Shown: positions 40,085-49,122, numbered from the stretch's first letter. The stretch: 64,000 nucleotides of DNA from CAYMUC01 sp964471865 (GCA_964471865.1 CAYYHU010000006.1:1-64000); one strand, 5' to 3'. Numbers and translations are program-made. The notes: generated from the letters alone by a model not told the origin.

Positions 40085-40468
40085 GTGAAGTTCGAGATCA
40101 ACCCCTCATCGATTGCACCGCCCGCCGCGAAGTACGCCCATGCTGTGCTCACCCACGGCGCTCAGCGTTGGTTGCATACCTCCGGGGTGGTTCCGGTCCA
40201 GGCCGATGGCACCGTTCCCGATGCGCTCGAGGATCAGGCGAGGGTCGTGTGGAACAACCTGCAGGCGATGATCGCGGAGGCGGGTATGGCCGTCACCGAC
40301 ATCGTGTCGATCACGACCTATGTCGTGGTGGGGGAGGACCTCGGCGTGATCATGGCGGCACGCGATGCGGTCATGGGCGAACATCGGGCTGCGAGCACCC
40401 TGGTGACGGTACCGGCACTCGCGCAATCCTCATGGCGTCTCGAAATCGCTTTGATCGCCGCTCGATGA
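40085..40468 (+). CDS. RidA/YjgF-family protein
   Basis: 127-aa trimeric deaminase-like protein that hydrolyses reactive enamine/imine intermediates. HGAQRWLHTSGVVPVQADGTVP, the helix LEDQARVVWNNLQAMIAEAGM, the DIVSITTYVV strand and the end STLVTVPALAQSSWRLEIALIAAR fit the family; the catalytic-site Arg near residue 105 of canonical RidA is not obvious, as in other subfamilies. GTG 40085 gives the family length; an ATG 27 nt upstream is less likely. A weak GATCAT hexamer lies 6 nt before the GTG. Confidence 0.85.
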   Translation: MKFEINPSSIAPPAAKYAHAVLTHGAQRWLHTSGVVPVQADGTVPDALEDQARVVWNNLQAMIAEAGMAVTDIVSITTYVVVGEDLGVIMAARDAVMGEHRAASTLVTVPALAQSSWRLEIALIAAR

Positions 40469-40552
40469 ACTCGACATCGGGCAGTGACTCGGGAGCGCCC
40501 GCAACATCAGCACTGATCGCTCTTGTTCTCCATGAGCGTGCTGCGTCGCTGA

Positions 40553-40569
40553 CCGCGGTGTGATCGCGG
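40553..40569. terminator. Hairpin between convergent RidA and nitroreductase genes
   Basis: Perfect CCGCG-N7-CGCGG stem in the 121-nt convergent gap, 84 nt after the RidA stop and 20 nt before the nitroreductase stop. Confidence 0.35.
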
Positions 40570-40589
40570 GGGTCCGAGGTCGAGTGGAC

Positions 40590-41174
40590 TCAACGACGGT
40601 GAGTGAGCTCCACCGGGGGGCGTGACGGCACAGGTACGGCTGTGCCATTGGCCCATCCGAGATAGATCATCGCCACGATGGTGGTGTCGGTTGGATATCC
40701 ACACCAGGAGCCCACGGCGTCGTTGGCGCCTTTGGGACAACTCGACCAAAACGACGCCAATCCGTGAGCAGTGGCACCCAGCAAGAGGTTCTGGACGGCC
40801 GCCGACGTCGCATCCCGGTTCTCGAGCGTTCGAGTCGGGGAGTCCCCAGCGACTGACCCCACGACCAGCATGGCGGGGGTGCGTAGGTACTTGGTTCGGG
40901 TCTTGTCGACCTTGGGGCCGTCATCCCCGGCGGCGGCCATCGCCGCCGATGCAACCTCACCCAGGCGGGCTCGGGCTTCACCCGTCACCAGCGTGAAGAG
41001 CCAGGGCCAGGTGCGTTTGTGGCACGGCGCCAAGGCCGCCAACTCACACAAGTCCTGGATGAGCTCGACAGGAATCTCTCGCTCGGCATCGACCTGCATC
41101 GAGGTGCGGCGTTGTGCGATCAGGGCTGACAGATCCTGAGCGTTGGGATCTCGGGGACCGGAGATATCCATCAT
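40590..41174 (-). CDS. Nitroreductase-family flavoprotein
   Basis: 194-aa FMN-binding fold. SALIAQRRTSMQVDAER at the N-terminus gives the RR(T/S) FMN contacts, LAALAPCHKRTWPWLFTLVTG the conserved Pro/His/Trp segment, and SAAVQNLLLGATAHGLASFWSS the central helix. Substrates may be nitro compounds, enones or F420-like/flavin partners. It begins 4 nt after the dapD stop, so dapD and lysS transcription probably reads through it. It is a possible but unsupported candidate for the reductase domain that CofE lacks. Confidence 0.82.
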   Translation of the reverse strand: MMDISGPRDPNAQDLSALIAQRRTSMQVDAEREIPVELIQDLCELAALAPCHKRTWPWLFTLVTGEARARLGEVASAAMAAAGDDGPKVDKTRTKYLRTPAMLVVGSVAGDSPTRTLENRDATSAAVQNLLLGATAHGLASFWSSCPKGANDAVGSWCGYPTDTTIVAMIYLGWANGTAVPVPSRPPVELTHRR

Positions 41175-41178
41175 CGAA

Positions 41179-42105
41179 TCAATCGTTGGCGTGGAGGGCT
41201 TCGTTCAGCCCACCCCAGGAGCCTGAACGCGGGTGTGCTTCGACCGTTCCCGTCACCGAGTTGCGGCGGAACAACATGTTCGAGACCCCAGCGAGTTCAA
41301 GAGCCTTGACCGTGGCACCGTCGGGGAGCAGAACGCGGGTTCCGGCAGTCAGATACAGACCGGCTTCCACGACACAGTCGTCTCCGAGGGGGATACCGAG
41401 CCCGCTGTTGGCGCCGAGGAGGCAGCGTTCGCCCAGAGAGATCACCTGGGTTCCACCTCCTGAGAGGGTGCCCATGATCGAGGCCCCTCCACCGATATCG
41501 GTCCCGTCACCTACCACGACCCCTGCCGAGATTCGACCCTCCACCATCGATGCCCCCAGGGTTCCGGCATTGAAGTTGCAGAACCCTTCGTGCATCACGG
41601 TCGTGCCCGCCGCCAGGTGCGCTCCCAGGCGCACTCGGTTCGCGTCAGCGATACGTACACCGCTGGGGACGACGTAGTCGGTCATGCGAGGGAACTTGTC
41701 GAGGCCATGAACGTTGAGAACTTCATTGCGCATCCGAGCCTCGACGCGAACTCGGTCCAGCGTGTCCACCGCCACGGGCCCCAGTGACGTCCACGCGACG
41801 TTGGCGAGAAGTCCAAAGGCTCCATCCAGGTTGACCGTACGCGGTGGGGTCATGCGGTGAGAGAGCAGATGAAGTCGGAGATACACGTCCGAGGCGTCGG
41901 CTGGGGCTGCATCGGTGTCGATCGTGAGGGTCACGCGTCGCATCGTCACGAATCGGCGTGGATCGCTCTTGGGAACCCCATGACCGGCATCGAGCGCGCT
42001 CACCGGTGCGGCGCGCTCACCCCAGCCGAGTTCGCTGTACCAGGTGTCGAGAACGGTTCCGTCCTCAGCGATGGTGGCCAGACCATGGCCCCAGGCGGTG
42101 GGCAT
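41179..42105 (-). CDS. dapD: Tetrahydrodipicolinate N-succinyltransferase, actinobacterial type
   Basis: 308-aa enzyme of the lysine/diaminopimelate pathway. An N-terminal alpha/beta part is followed by a left-handed parallel beta-helix (from about 150) made of hexapeptide turns (RLGAHLAAGTTVMHEGFCNFNAG, GASMVEGRISAGVVVGDG, GGGASIMGTLSGGG, NSGLGIPLGDDCVVEAG). The C-terminal LFRRNSVTGTVEA is typical. ATG 42105 is chosen since CGGAGG lies 7 nt upstream; its first base is the last base of the lysS stop (TGATG). The upstream gene lysS uses its end product, so the pair is functionally coherent. Confidence 0.92.
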   Translation of the reverse strand: MPTAWGHGLATIAEDGTVLDTWYSELGWGERAAPVSALDAGHGVPKSDPRRFVTMRRVTLTIDTDAAPADASDVYLRLHLLSHRMTPPRTVNLDGAFGLLANVAWTSLGPVAVDTLDRVRVEARMRNEVLNVHGLDKFPRMTDYVVPSGVRIADANRVRLGAHLAAGTTVMHEGFCNFNAGTLGASMVEGRISAGVVVGDGTDIGGGASIMGTLSGGGTQVISLGERCLLGANSGLGIPLGDDCVVEAGLYLTAGTRVLLPDGATVKALELAGVSNMLFRRNSVTGTVEAHPRSGSWGGLNEALHAND

Positions 42106-43649
42106 CACAGCACCTCCGGTCGAAGTGTCGGGAACAGGATCACGTCTTTGATGGTGTGCACATCGGCGAGCAACATGACGAGGCGGTCCATGCCGATGCC
42201 GAGCCCTCCCGTGGGCGGCATGCCGTACTCGAGGGCTCGGAGATAGTCCTCATCGATCGTGCCGCGCTCGAGATCACCGGCGTCCTTGGCTGCCTGTTCG
42301 GCTTCGAACCGCAGTCGTTGTTCGACGGGATCGTTCAGCTCGGAGTAGCCGTTGGCCAGTTCGCGACCGCCTACGAACAACTCGAAGCGTTCGGTCAGAT
42401 GTTCGTCGTGGCGATCGGTGCGAGCCAGGGGAGAGATCTCCACGGGATGGCCCGTCACGAAGGTCGGCTCGATCAGAGATGCCTCGACGGTGGCTTCGAA
42501 GAGCTCCTCGATGATCTTTCCGGACCCCCATTGGGGTTGCAGCGTCACGCCATGGTCACGAGCCAGCCCTCGAAGGACATCGACGGGTTGAGACGGATGC
42601 ACCTCGACACCGGTCGCATCGGCGACGAGGTCGATCATGCGGCGGCGAGGCCAGGCCTGAGCCAGGTCCACGCGACGTTCTTCTCCGTGGGAATCCGCAA
42701 TGGTGACGATGGTGGTGTCGATGGCGTCACGAGCTGCGGTGGTGATCAGCTCCTCGGTCAGCGCCATGACGTCGGTGTAGTCCCCGAAGGCCTGGTACAG
42801 CTCCATCATCGTGAACTCGGGATTGTGGCGGGTGCTGATGCCCTCGTTGCGAAACACCCGGCCGATCTCGAAGACCCGTTCCATGCCTCCGACGATGAGA
42901 CGCTTGAGGTGGAGCTCGAGAGCGATGCGCAGGTACAACTCGAGATCGAGAGCATTGTGATGGGTGATGAAAGGCCGAGCGTGAGCACCCCCGGCCTCCA
43001 TATGCAGCACCGGAGTTTCGACTTCGACGAAGCCGTGTCCCACCAGAGTCGAGCGGAAGCTCGCAATGACTTCGTGTCGCACCTCGAAGACGCGCCGAGC
43101 CTCGGCATTCATGATCAGGTCCGCATATCGCTGCCGGTAGCGGGTATCGGGATCGGTGAGGCCATGCCATTTGTCGGGCAGTGGGCGGATCGCTTTGGCG
43201 AGAAGGACGAGACGTTCGACCTTGATCGACAACTCGCCGGTGCGCGTCGTCATCACCCGGCCATGGGCCCCGACCCAGTCTCCGAGGTCCAGTCGCCGGG
43301 CCTCGGCGAACATCTCCTCGCCGATCACCGCCTTCGAGATGAACAGCTGGATCTCGCCAGATGCGTCACGCATGCTCGCGAAGATCAGTTTTCCCTGCTC
43401 GCGACGCAACATGATCCGCCCTGCGAGAGCGACCTCGGCGTCGGTTTCGGAACCCGGCTCGAGCGTGCCCCACTGCGACCGGATCGCCGCGAGATCATGG
43501 GTGCGATCGAAACGATACGGATAGGGCTCGGTGCCCGAGGCTTTCAGCTCGTCGACTCGATGTCGGCGCCGGGCGCGCTCAGCCTCGAGTCCGCTGCCGG
43601 ATTCGGTGGCCGAAATGCCCTCGGGGCTGGGGTCGTCAGGTCCCGTCAC
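42105..43649 (-). CDS. lysS: Lysyl-tRNA synthetase, class II
   Basis: 514 aa. The N-terminal OB-fold anticodon-binding domain (about 60-150) follows a charged tail. Class II motif 1 is around FRSTLVGHGFVEVETPVL, motif 2 GRVFRNEGISTRHNPEFTMMELY, and motif 3 GLGIGMDRLVMLLAD. GTG 43649 gives the usual length; TACCGT 9 nt upstream supports it. It heads the lysS-dapD-nitroreductase unit and is divergent from the M15 peptidase gene. Between the two promoters lies a perfect GGGTCGACCC palindrome (43667-43676). Confidence 0.95.
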   Translation of the reverse strand: MTGPDDPSPEGISATESGSGLEAERARRRHRVDELKASGTEPYPYRFDRTHDLAAIRSQWGTLEPGSETDAEVALAGRIMLRREQGKLIFASMRDASGEIQLFISKAVIGEEMFAEARRLDLGDWVGAHGRVMTTRTGELSIKVERLVLLAKAIRPLPDKWHGLTDPDTRYRQRYADLIMNAEARRVFEVRHEVIASFRSTLVGHGFVEVETPVLHMEAGGAHARPFITHHNALDLELYLRIALELHLKRLIVGGMERVFEIGRVFRNEGISTRHNPEFTMMELYQAFGDYTDVMALTEELITTAARDAIDTTIVTIADSHGEERRVDLAQAWPRRRMIDLVADATGVEVHPSQPVDVLRGLARDHGVTLQPQWGSGKIIEELFEATVEASLIEPTFVTGHPVEISPLARTDRHDEHLTERFELFVGGRELANGYSELNDPVEQRLRFEAEQAAKDAGDLERGTIDEDYLRALEYGMPPTGGLGIGMDRLVMLLADVHTIKDVILFPTLRPEVL

Positions 43650-43658
43650 AGATAGGAC

Positions 43659-43664
43659 ACGGTA
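43659..43664 (-). promoter_or_regulatory. Predicted -10 of lysS-dapD (TACCGT)
   Basis: TACCGT on the minus strand, 9 nt before GTG 43649. Confidence 0.4.
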
Positions 43665-43694
43665 CCGGGTCGACCCCCGGGTCCATCCACCGGA

Positions 43695-43700
43695 TACGGT
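43695..43700 (+). promoter_or_regulatory. Predicted -10 of the M15 peptidase (TACGGT)
   Basis: TACGGT 8 nt before ATG 43709. Confidence 0.45.
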
Positions 43701-43708
43701 GCCAGACG

Positions 43709-45241
43709 ATGAGATCTGACGACGTCGCGAGCGGCCCTCGACGACGAGCGCGCCGCAGGATGGCCGCAGCCGTCGGATTCGTGCTGGTGGGGGTGGCGTC
43801 AGTAGTCGTGTCCTCCCCAGGTGGTGTCACCGCCCAGGCCCCTCCTCGCCCCGAGCCGTCAGTGTCGGCACCGGGCCCAGCCTTGGCCGGGGTGGTCGTG
43901 GGAGCTCGGGCGCGTCGCGTACCCCTTGCGACGCCACAGAGCCGCCTTTGGGTGCCTCTCATGACGACGACGACATCGGCCCCGTCGTCCCCGCTGAGCA
44001 TCGGATCCGATGCCGATGTGGATCTGGTCTCGATCTCCGATATCGGGGTTCTCGATGCCTCCACCGCTGAACTCGCCCATGGCGTTGCGCGCCGGGCCGG
44101 TGGGGCATCGGCCGCGGTCGGATACTTGGGGGTCGGCCTCACCCTTCATCGTCGAGGAACTCAGCGTCTCGATGACATCGCCCCGGGATGGGCGGTTCCC
44201 GTTGCGGTATCGGTTCTCGACCCGGATGTGGCCACTCCGGTGTTGGGCACTCGGGTCGGGGGAACCATCGCTTGGGGTGCGGTGGTGATGTCGAGCACCG
44301 CAGCCGACCTCCGGGGTGCCCAGGCCGGGGATGTCGTGGGCTTCAGGGCTGTCGATGGCTCAACGGTGGAGTTCATCATCGGAGCGGTACTTCCTGACGA
44401 GGTCGTCGGTGGCGCCGAGGTCATCATCTCGGTCGAGGCGGCATCCCGGCTCGGGCCTGTGCGAATCACTCGCGTGCTCGTGTGGGGTGCCCGGTCGCGC
44501 GCCGCTCTCGAGGAGGCCATCGACAAGGCCGGACTGTCCACCCGCCGGGAGACCCGGGTGCGCCGGAGTTGGGATCCCCCTGATCCGGACTCGACACTGG
44601 GTCTTCTCGAGACCAAGGTGCGTCTGGGGGAGTTTCGCTACCAGATCCGAGACGACGGTCGAGTGCAACTCGATCCGGGCTGGATCGCGTCGAATATCAC
44701 CGATGGTGGCGAGCGGCGCACCTATTCCGGTGTGGGCATCCGTACGGCCTGTCACGTCGTGGTCGCCGCTGATCTCGAACGGGCGCTCGCCGAGATCGCA
44801 GCCCAAGGACTCGCCGGGGCGATTGATCTGGCGAACACGAACCGCTACGGGGGTTGTTACTACCCCCGCTTCAACCGGATCGCCGGATCGCTCGGAGTGC
44901 TGTCGCGTCACAGTTGGGGGATGGCCCTCGACGTCAACACCGTGACGAACGCGCAAGGTGTCGTTCCACAACTGGATTGCCGAGTCGTCGTGATCATGCG
45001 TCGACACGGTTTTGCATGGGGCGGAAACTTCACCCGTCCCGACGGGATGCATTTCGAATGGGTGGGAGAGCCTCGCGACGGACTCGATTACCCCTCTCGG
45101 TACTGCCCGAATCCGACGGAGCCCTCCGGTGATGACACCGTGGTCGATACCGGTGCGAGTTCGCTGTCGCTCGATCCTGGCGAGTCTTCTCGCCGATTTC
45201 TGGTGGAGGAGTCCCTCACGGGCTTCGGCGGCGCTCGGTAG
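43709..45241 (+). CDS. Exported M15-family peptidase (D,D-carboxypeptidase/VanY-like)
   Basis: 510 aa. The basic N-terminus with one hydrophobic segment (about 18-42) marks export or anchoring. A ~270-residue middle part includes a sortase-like or SAF-like beta region (GTIAWGAVVMSS, GDVVGFRAVDGSTVEFIIGAVLP) with no clear family. The C-terminal domain is a zinc peptidase with SRHSWGMALDVN (H-x6-D, about 400-408) and the final ligand in MHFEW (about 448), as in M15 D-Ala-D-Ala or L,D peptidases. A short acidic tail follows. It probably trims peptidoglycan peptides. Confidence 0.85.
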   Translation: MRSDDVASGPRRRARRRMAAAVGFVLVGVASVVVSSPGGVTAQAPPRPEPSVSAPGPALAGVVVGARARRVPLATPQSRLWVPLMTTTTSAPSSPLSIGSDADVDLVSISDIGVLDASTAELAHGVARRAGGASAAVGYLGVGLTLHRRGTQRLDDIAPGWAVPVAVSVLDPDVATPVLGTRVGGTIAWGAVVMSSTAADLRGAQAGDVVGFRAVDGSTVEFIIGAVLPDEVVGGAEVIISVEAASRLGPVRITRVLVWGARSRAALEEAIDKAGLSTRRETRVRRSWDPPDPDSTLGLLETKVRLGEFRYQIRDDGRVQLDPGWIASNITDGGERRTYSGVGIRTACHVVVAADLERALAEIAAQGLAGAIDLANTNRYGGCYYPRFNRIAGSLGVLSRHSWGMALDVNTVTNAQGVVPQLDCRVVVIMRRHGFAWGGNFTRPDGMHFEWVGEPRDGLDYPSRYCPNPTEPSGDDTVVDTGASSLSLDPGESSRRFLVEESLTGFGGAR

Positions 45242-45244
45242 CCT
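45239..45244 (+). promoter_or_regulatory. Predicted -10 of the flavoprotein gene (TAGCCT)
   Basis: TAGCCT overlaps the preceding stop codon region and ends 6 nt before GTG 45251. Confidence 0.5.
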
Positions 45245-45250
45245 GGGGGC

Positions 45251-46609
45251 GTGTCGCTCCACTTCGTGATCATCGGCGGAGGCCCCGCTGGCCATACCGC
45301 GGCGACTCATGCCGCTCGTCTCGGTGCCACTGTGACCGTGATCGAACGAGAGGTGTTCGGTGGTGCAGCCCACCTTCTGGACTGCATTCCATCCAAGACC
45401 ATGATCGCCACCGGTGGTGCCATGACCTTCAGCCGACGTCTCGCCGGCATGGGGTTGGAGCAACATGAGGCCGAGATCGACGTGGAGGCTCTCAACAAGC
45501 GAATCACCGGCATTCGCGACCATCTCCAGGGATCCACGGTCCAATTGTTGCGAAGCCAGGGTGTTCGCTTGATCGAAGGGACCGCTCGAATGCTCGACGC
45601 TCATCGCGTCGAGGTCCGCTCGACTGCGGGGATCGAGGTTCTCCATGCTGATGCGGTTCTGGTCGCGACGGGTTCGAGGCCTCGGATTCCCGACTGGTGC
45701 CAACCCGACGGTGAACGGATCCTGACGACGCGTGACTGCTATCCGCCTCGGGTGTTTCCCAGCAGTGTCTGCGTCGTGGGGTCGGGCGTCACCGGGGTCG
45801 AGTTCGTCCACATGTTTTCGTCCTTTGGCGCTCGGGTGACGCTCGTGGTGAGCCGTCAACAGGTGTTGCCAGGCAAGGATCCCGAGGTTGCGGCGGTCCT
45901 CGAGGAGGACTTCTTGGCTCGGGGTGTGCGACTGCTCAAAGGCGCTCGAGCGATGAGTATCGAACGTGAGGGTGATGAGGTCGAGGTCCGCTGCGATGAC
46001 GGCCGCGTGGTGCGCGCCAGCCATGCGGTGCTCGCGATCGGCTCGGTTCCCAACAGCGACGATCTCGGGTTGGAGGCCGCAGGGGTGCACCTCGACGGCG
46101 GGTACGTCAGCATCAACCACCACTGCCAGAGCAACATCGCCCACATCTATGCAGCCGGCGACGTGAGTGGGAAATTGCCTCTGTCCTCGGTGGCCTCGAT
46201 GCAAGGTCGCAAAGTGGCCGAACACGTGATGGGTCTTCACACCCGTGAACATCGTCATCTCGACTATGACAAAGCGGCCTCGGCGATCTTCACCGAACCC
46301 GAGATCGCCGATGTGGGTCTGGCTGAGGCCGAGGCGTTTGCCGAAGGTCGAAAGATTCGCGTCACCAAGGTCCCCTTCTCGGCTACCGCCAAGGCCCTCA
46401 TCAACGCGGATTCCCGCGGTTTCGTCAAGATCATCTCCGATCCCGCCACCGGGGTCGTGCTCGGAGGTTCGATCGTGGGTCGCCATGCGGCCGAATTGAT
46501 CAGCGTGATCGCGTTGGCGGTCACTGCGAACCTGCGTGTCAACGACATCGTCGAAAGTCTGCTCGTGCATCCGGCGCTGTCCGAAGCCCTCGCGGAGGCC
46601 GCTGAATGA
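45251..46609 (+). CDS. FAD-dependent pyridine nucleotide oxidoreductase without redox disulfide (LpdA/SthA-like)
   Basis: 452 aa with the disulfide-reductase family fold: FAD loop GGGPAGHTAA at the N-terminus, NAD(P) loop VVGSGVTGVEF, second FAD motif IYAAGDVSG, and a C-terminal dimer domain ending HPALSEAL with the conserved His. The active-site segment is GGAAHLLDCIPSK: only Cys45 is present, and the first Cys of the C-x4-C pair is Ala40. It therefore cannot be a lipoamide or mycothione reductase. M. tuberculosis LpdA (Rv3303c) and SthA also lack the pair and work as quinone reductase or transhydrogenase. Its TGA overlaps the RDD gene. Confidence 0.88.
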   Translation: MSLHFVIIGGGPAGHTAATHAARLGATVTVIEREVFGGAAHLLDCIPSKTMIATGGAMTFSRRLAGMGLEQHEAEIDVEALNKRITGIRDHLQGSTVQLLRSQGVRLIEGTARMLDAHRVEVRSTAGIEVLHADAVLVATGSRPRIPDWCQPDGERILTTRDCYPPRVFPSSVCVVGSGVTGVEFVHMFSSFGARVTLVVSRQQVLPGKDPEVAAVLEEDFLARGVRLLKGARAMSIEREGDEVEVRCDDGRVVRASHAVLAIGSVPNSDDLGLEAAGVHLDGGYVSINHHCQSNIAHIYAAGDVSGKLPLSSVASMQGRKVAEHVMGLHTREHRHLDYDKAASAIFTEPEIADVGLAEAEAFAEGRKIRVTKVPFSATAKALINADSRGFVKIISDPATGVVLGGSIVGRHAAELISVIALAVTANLRVNDIVESLLVHPALSEALAEAAE

Positions 46610-47103
46610 ACTCCATGAACCCTGATCCTCTCGACTTCTTCACCGAGCCGACGCCAGCTCCGATGGGTAAGCGCGTTGCCGCATTCCTGATCGATCAGAT
46701 TCTGATCTTTTCGGTGTTGTTGGGGGTGACGTTCGCGCTCGGCTTGGACTTCGGGTCAGGGAACGATGAGAACGCCAACGTGTTGCTGGCAGTGAATCTG
46801 TTCGGAGTCATTCTCGGGGTGGGCTATCACACCGTGGCGGTTGCTCAGTACCGGCGAACGGTGGGCAAGCGGCTCATGGGTCTCGAAGTGCTCACCTTTC
46901 CCGCTGGGCTCGCCGTCACGTGGTCCTATTCGGCGCTACGGGCACTGGTTCCAGCAGCAGCGATGTTGATCCCCGTGGTGGGCAGTGCCGCCGGTCTGGC
47001 GGTCTATCTGTGGGCGTTCTTGGACCGTCCGGTGCGTCGCGGTCTCCACGACAAGCTGGCGGGAACGCTCGTCACGGTGCGCCCGGTCACCTCCGAGCCC
47101 TGA
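46606..47103 (+). CDS. RDD-family membrane protein
   Basis: 165 aa with three to four hydrophobic helices. KRVAAFLIDQILIFS is the RDD start (Arg, Asp), and YRRTVGKRLMGLEVL is the conserved T-x-GK-x-LxGL segment; RPVRRGLHDKLAGTLVT closes it (LHDKLAGT). Function of the family is unsettled; some members act in Na+/H+ exchange. ATG 46606 overlaps the flavoprotein stop by 4 nt (ATGA), so the two are co-translated. Confidence 0.85.
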   Translation: MNSMNPDPLDFFTEPTPAPMGKRVAAFLIDQILIFSVLLGVTFALGLDFGSGNDENANVLLAVNLFGVILGVGYHTVAVAQYRRTVGKRLMGLEVLTFPAGLAVTWSYSALRALVPAAAMLIPVVGSAAGLAVYLWAFLDRPVRRGLHDKLAGTLVTVRPVTSEP

Positions 47104-47149
47104 CCCTTGCGGCATCTCGACGGGACCCCGGCTTCGACGCCAAGGCCAC

Positions 47150-47209
47150 GAGTCCAACGCCAACGAGCCCGATGCGAACGAGTCCCATCCGAACGATCCT
47201 GGGTCCGAC
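47150..47209 (+). repeat. Four degenerate 15-bp tandem repeats downstream of the RDD gene
   Basis: Units like GAGTCCxAxxCGAAC occur four times in succession in the non-coding gap after the RDD stop. In one frame they read as E-x-x-x-N pentapeptides, but no start or gene context supports coding. The period equals that of the lgt tail repeats. Confidence 0.55.
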
Positions 47210-47266
47210 ACCGCCCTAACAATGCCGGCACTCGCCGCGCGTCGAACTTCAGATCGCGTCCTGACC

Positions 47267-47288
47267 CGCGGCGACACCGCAGGCCGCG
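47267..47288. terminator. Hairpin between convergent RDD and biotin carboxylase genes
   Basis: Perfect CGCGGC-N10-GCCGCG inverted repeat in the 255-nt convergent gap, 71 nt before the carboxylase stop. Apart from this and the 15-bp repeats the gap shows nothing. Confidence 0.35.
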
Positions 47289-47358
47289 TCGCAGCGAGGA
47301 TCGCAGCGACCCGCTGGCCATCTCGATCACCGCCGCAGCGGTGGAGATCAGTCGATGA

Positions 47359-49122
47359 TCAGGAGATCACGACGACCACGTCGCCCGAGCCGACGGTGTC
47401 GCCAGGGGTCACTTTGATCTCGCTGACCGTTCCGGCCTTGTCAGCGGTGATCTGGTTTTCCATCTTCATCGCTTCCAAGACCACGACGGCTTGACCGGCT
47501 TCGACCGTATCGCCCACGGCCACGAGGACTTTCACGATGGTTCCCTGCATGGGAACGGCAACCTCACCCGAACCGCCACCCGCAGCCGAGGCGCCACCCT
47601 GGGCCCGAGCCGGCTTCTTGGCCGTCGCCTTGGCGCCGGCCAAGGCGATCGCCGGGGTCTCAGGGACCCACATGGACACGTCGAAGCGCTTACCGTTGAC
47701 CTCCACCGTCGTACGGCGTTGCACGAGGGGTTCGGAGTCGTTGGACCCAGGTGCCACCGCCGGGCGGGCATCGGAGAGATCGAGACGTTCCTCGACCCAC
47801 TTGGTCGAGTGAGTGACCGCCGCGAAGTCGGGATGACGCAGGATCGCGAGATCTGCTGGCACGGTCGTGGCCACGCCCTCTACCACCAGTTCCTCGAGGG
47901 CCCGCACCGTACGAGCGATCGCGGTATCGCGATCTTTGCCCCAGACGATCAACTTGCCCACGAGGTTGTCGTAGTACTGGCTGACTTCGTCACCGGACTC
48001 GTACCCCGAATCGAAGCGAACTCCGAACCCGTCGGGGGCAACGAGCTTGGTGATCCGACCCGGCGAGGGGAGGAACTTGCCGTCGGTGGGATCCTCGGCG
48101 TTGATACGCACCTCGATGCCATGACCGACTCGGCGAGCGGCGATCTCTTCCTGCGTCATCGGGAGGGGTTCGCCCGATGCCACGCGGATCTGCCACTCGA
48201 CGAGGTCGATTCCCGTGATCACCTCGGTCACCGGATGCTCGACCTGGAGACGAGTGTTCATCTCGAGGAAGAAGAAGTCCCCGTCCTGATAGATGAACTC
48301 GACGGTTCCGGCGTTGTAGTAGCCCACAGCCTTGGCCGCTTTGACCGCCGCCGCGCCCATGGCCTCCTCGACGCCCTCGGGCAGTCCCGGAGCGGGAGCC
48401 TCCTCGATGAGCTTTTGGTGGCGACGCTGAGCCGAGCAGTCACGAGTCGACACCCAGACGACGTCGCCCTGGTGGTCACCCACGATCTGGACCTCGACAT
48501 GGCGAGGCCAGGTCAGATAGCGCTCCACGTAGATCTCGTCACGACCGAAGAACGCCTTGGCCTCGCGCTGAGCCGACTCCATGGCTTCGGTGACCTCAGC
48601 GGCGGAATGAACCACCTTCATGCCGCGACCGCCACCGCCGAAGGCGGCCTTGATCGCGATCGGCCAGCCGTGATCGTTGCCGAAGGCCGTGATCTCCTCG
48701 GCGCTCGTCACGAATTCGGTGGTCCCAGGAACGATGGGCGCTCCACCGCGCAACGCGGCCTTTCGGGAGGAGACCTTGTCTCCCATCTCGACGATGGCAT
48801 CAGCGGGCGGACCGATGAAGGTCACGCCGAGTTCGGTGATCGCCCGAGCGAAATCGGCGTTCTCGGAAAAGAACCCGTAGCCCGGGTGGACTCCATCGGC
48901 GCCGCTCTTGCGAATGGCGTCCAGGATCGCCTCGGTGTTGAGATAACTCTCGGCTGCGGTCTGGCCGCCGAGAGCGTAAGCCTCGTCTGCAAGACGCACG
49001 TGAAGGGCATCTCGGTCGAGTTCGGAGTACACCGCAACGGTCGAGATTCCCATTTCTCGGGCCGCGCGGATGACCCGAACGGCGATCTCTCCGCGGTTGG
49101 CGATCAGGATCTTGGTGAGCAC
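47359..49122 (-). CDS. Acyl-CoA carboxylase alpha chain: biotin carboxylase fused to BCCP
   Basis: 587 aa. The biotin carboxylase part begins VLTKILIANRGEIAVRVIRA, has the ATP-grasp loop FGGGGRGMK, the CSAQRRHQKLIEEAP and EMNTRLQVEHPVTE signatures. An Ala/Gly-rich linker (about 490-520) leads to the C-terminal biotinyl domain with EAMKMEN, biotin on Lys553. This AccA3-type chain serves acetyl/propionyl-CoA carboxylases; the carboxyltransferase is elsewhere. GTG 49122 is set by homology; the frame continues upstream but overlaps birA. It is divergent from birA, its modifying enzyme, with only 18 nt between the start codons. Confidence 0.93.
   Translation of the reverse strand: MLTKILIANRGEIAVRVIRAAREMGISTVAVYSELDRDALHVRLADEAYALGGQTAAESYLNTEAILDAIRKSGADGVHPGYGFFSENADFARAITELGVTFIGPPADAIVEMGDKVSSRKAALRGGAPIVPGTTEFVTSAEEITAFGNDHGWPIAIKAAFGGGGRGMKVVHSAAEVTEAMESAQREAKAFFGRDEIYVERYLTWPRHVEVQIVGDHQGDVVWVSTRDCSAQRRHQKLIEEAPAPGLPEGVEEAMGAAAVKAAKAVGYYNAGTVEFIYQDGDFFFLEMNTRLQVEHPVTEVITGIDLVEWQIRVASGEPLPMTQEEIAARRVGHGIEVRINAEDPTDGKFLPSPGRITKLVAPDGFGVRFDSGYESGDEVSQYYDNLVGKLIVWGKDRDTAIARTVRALEELVVEGVATTVPADLAILRHPDFAAVTHSTKWVEERLDLSDARPAVAPGSNDSEPLVQRRTTVEVNGKRFDVSMWVPETPAIALAGAKATAKKPARAQGGASAAGGGSGEVAVPMQGTIVKVLVAVGDTVEAGQAVVVLEAMKMENQITADKAGTVSEIKVTPGDTVGSGDVVVVIS

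Noticed and set aside
44360..46570. 736-codon open frame antisense to the M15 peptidase and flavoprotein genes
   Set aside because: It covers two clearly real genes on the opposite strand and has no motif of its own.
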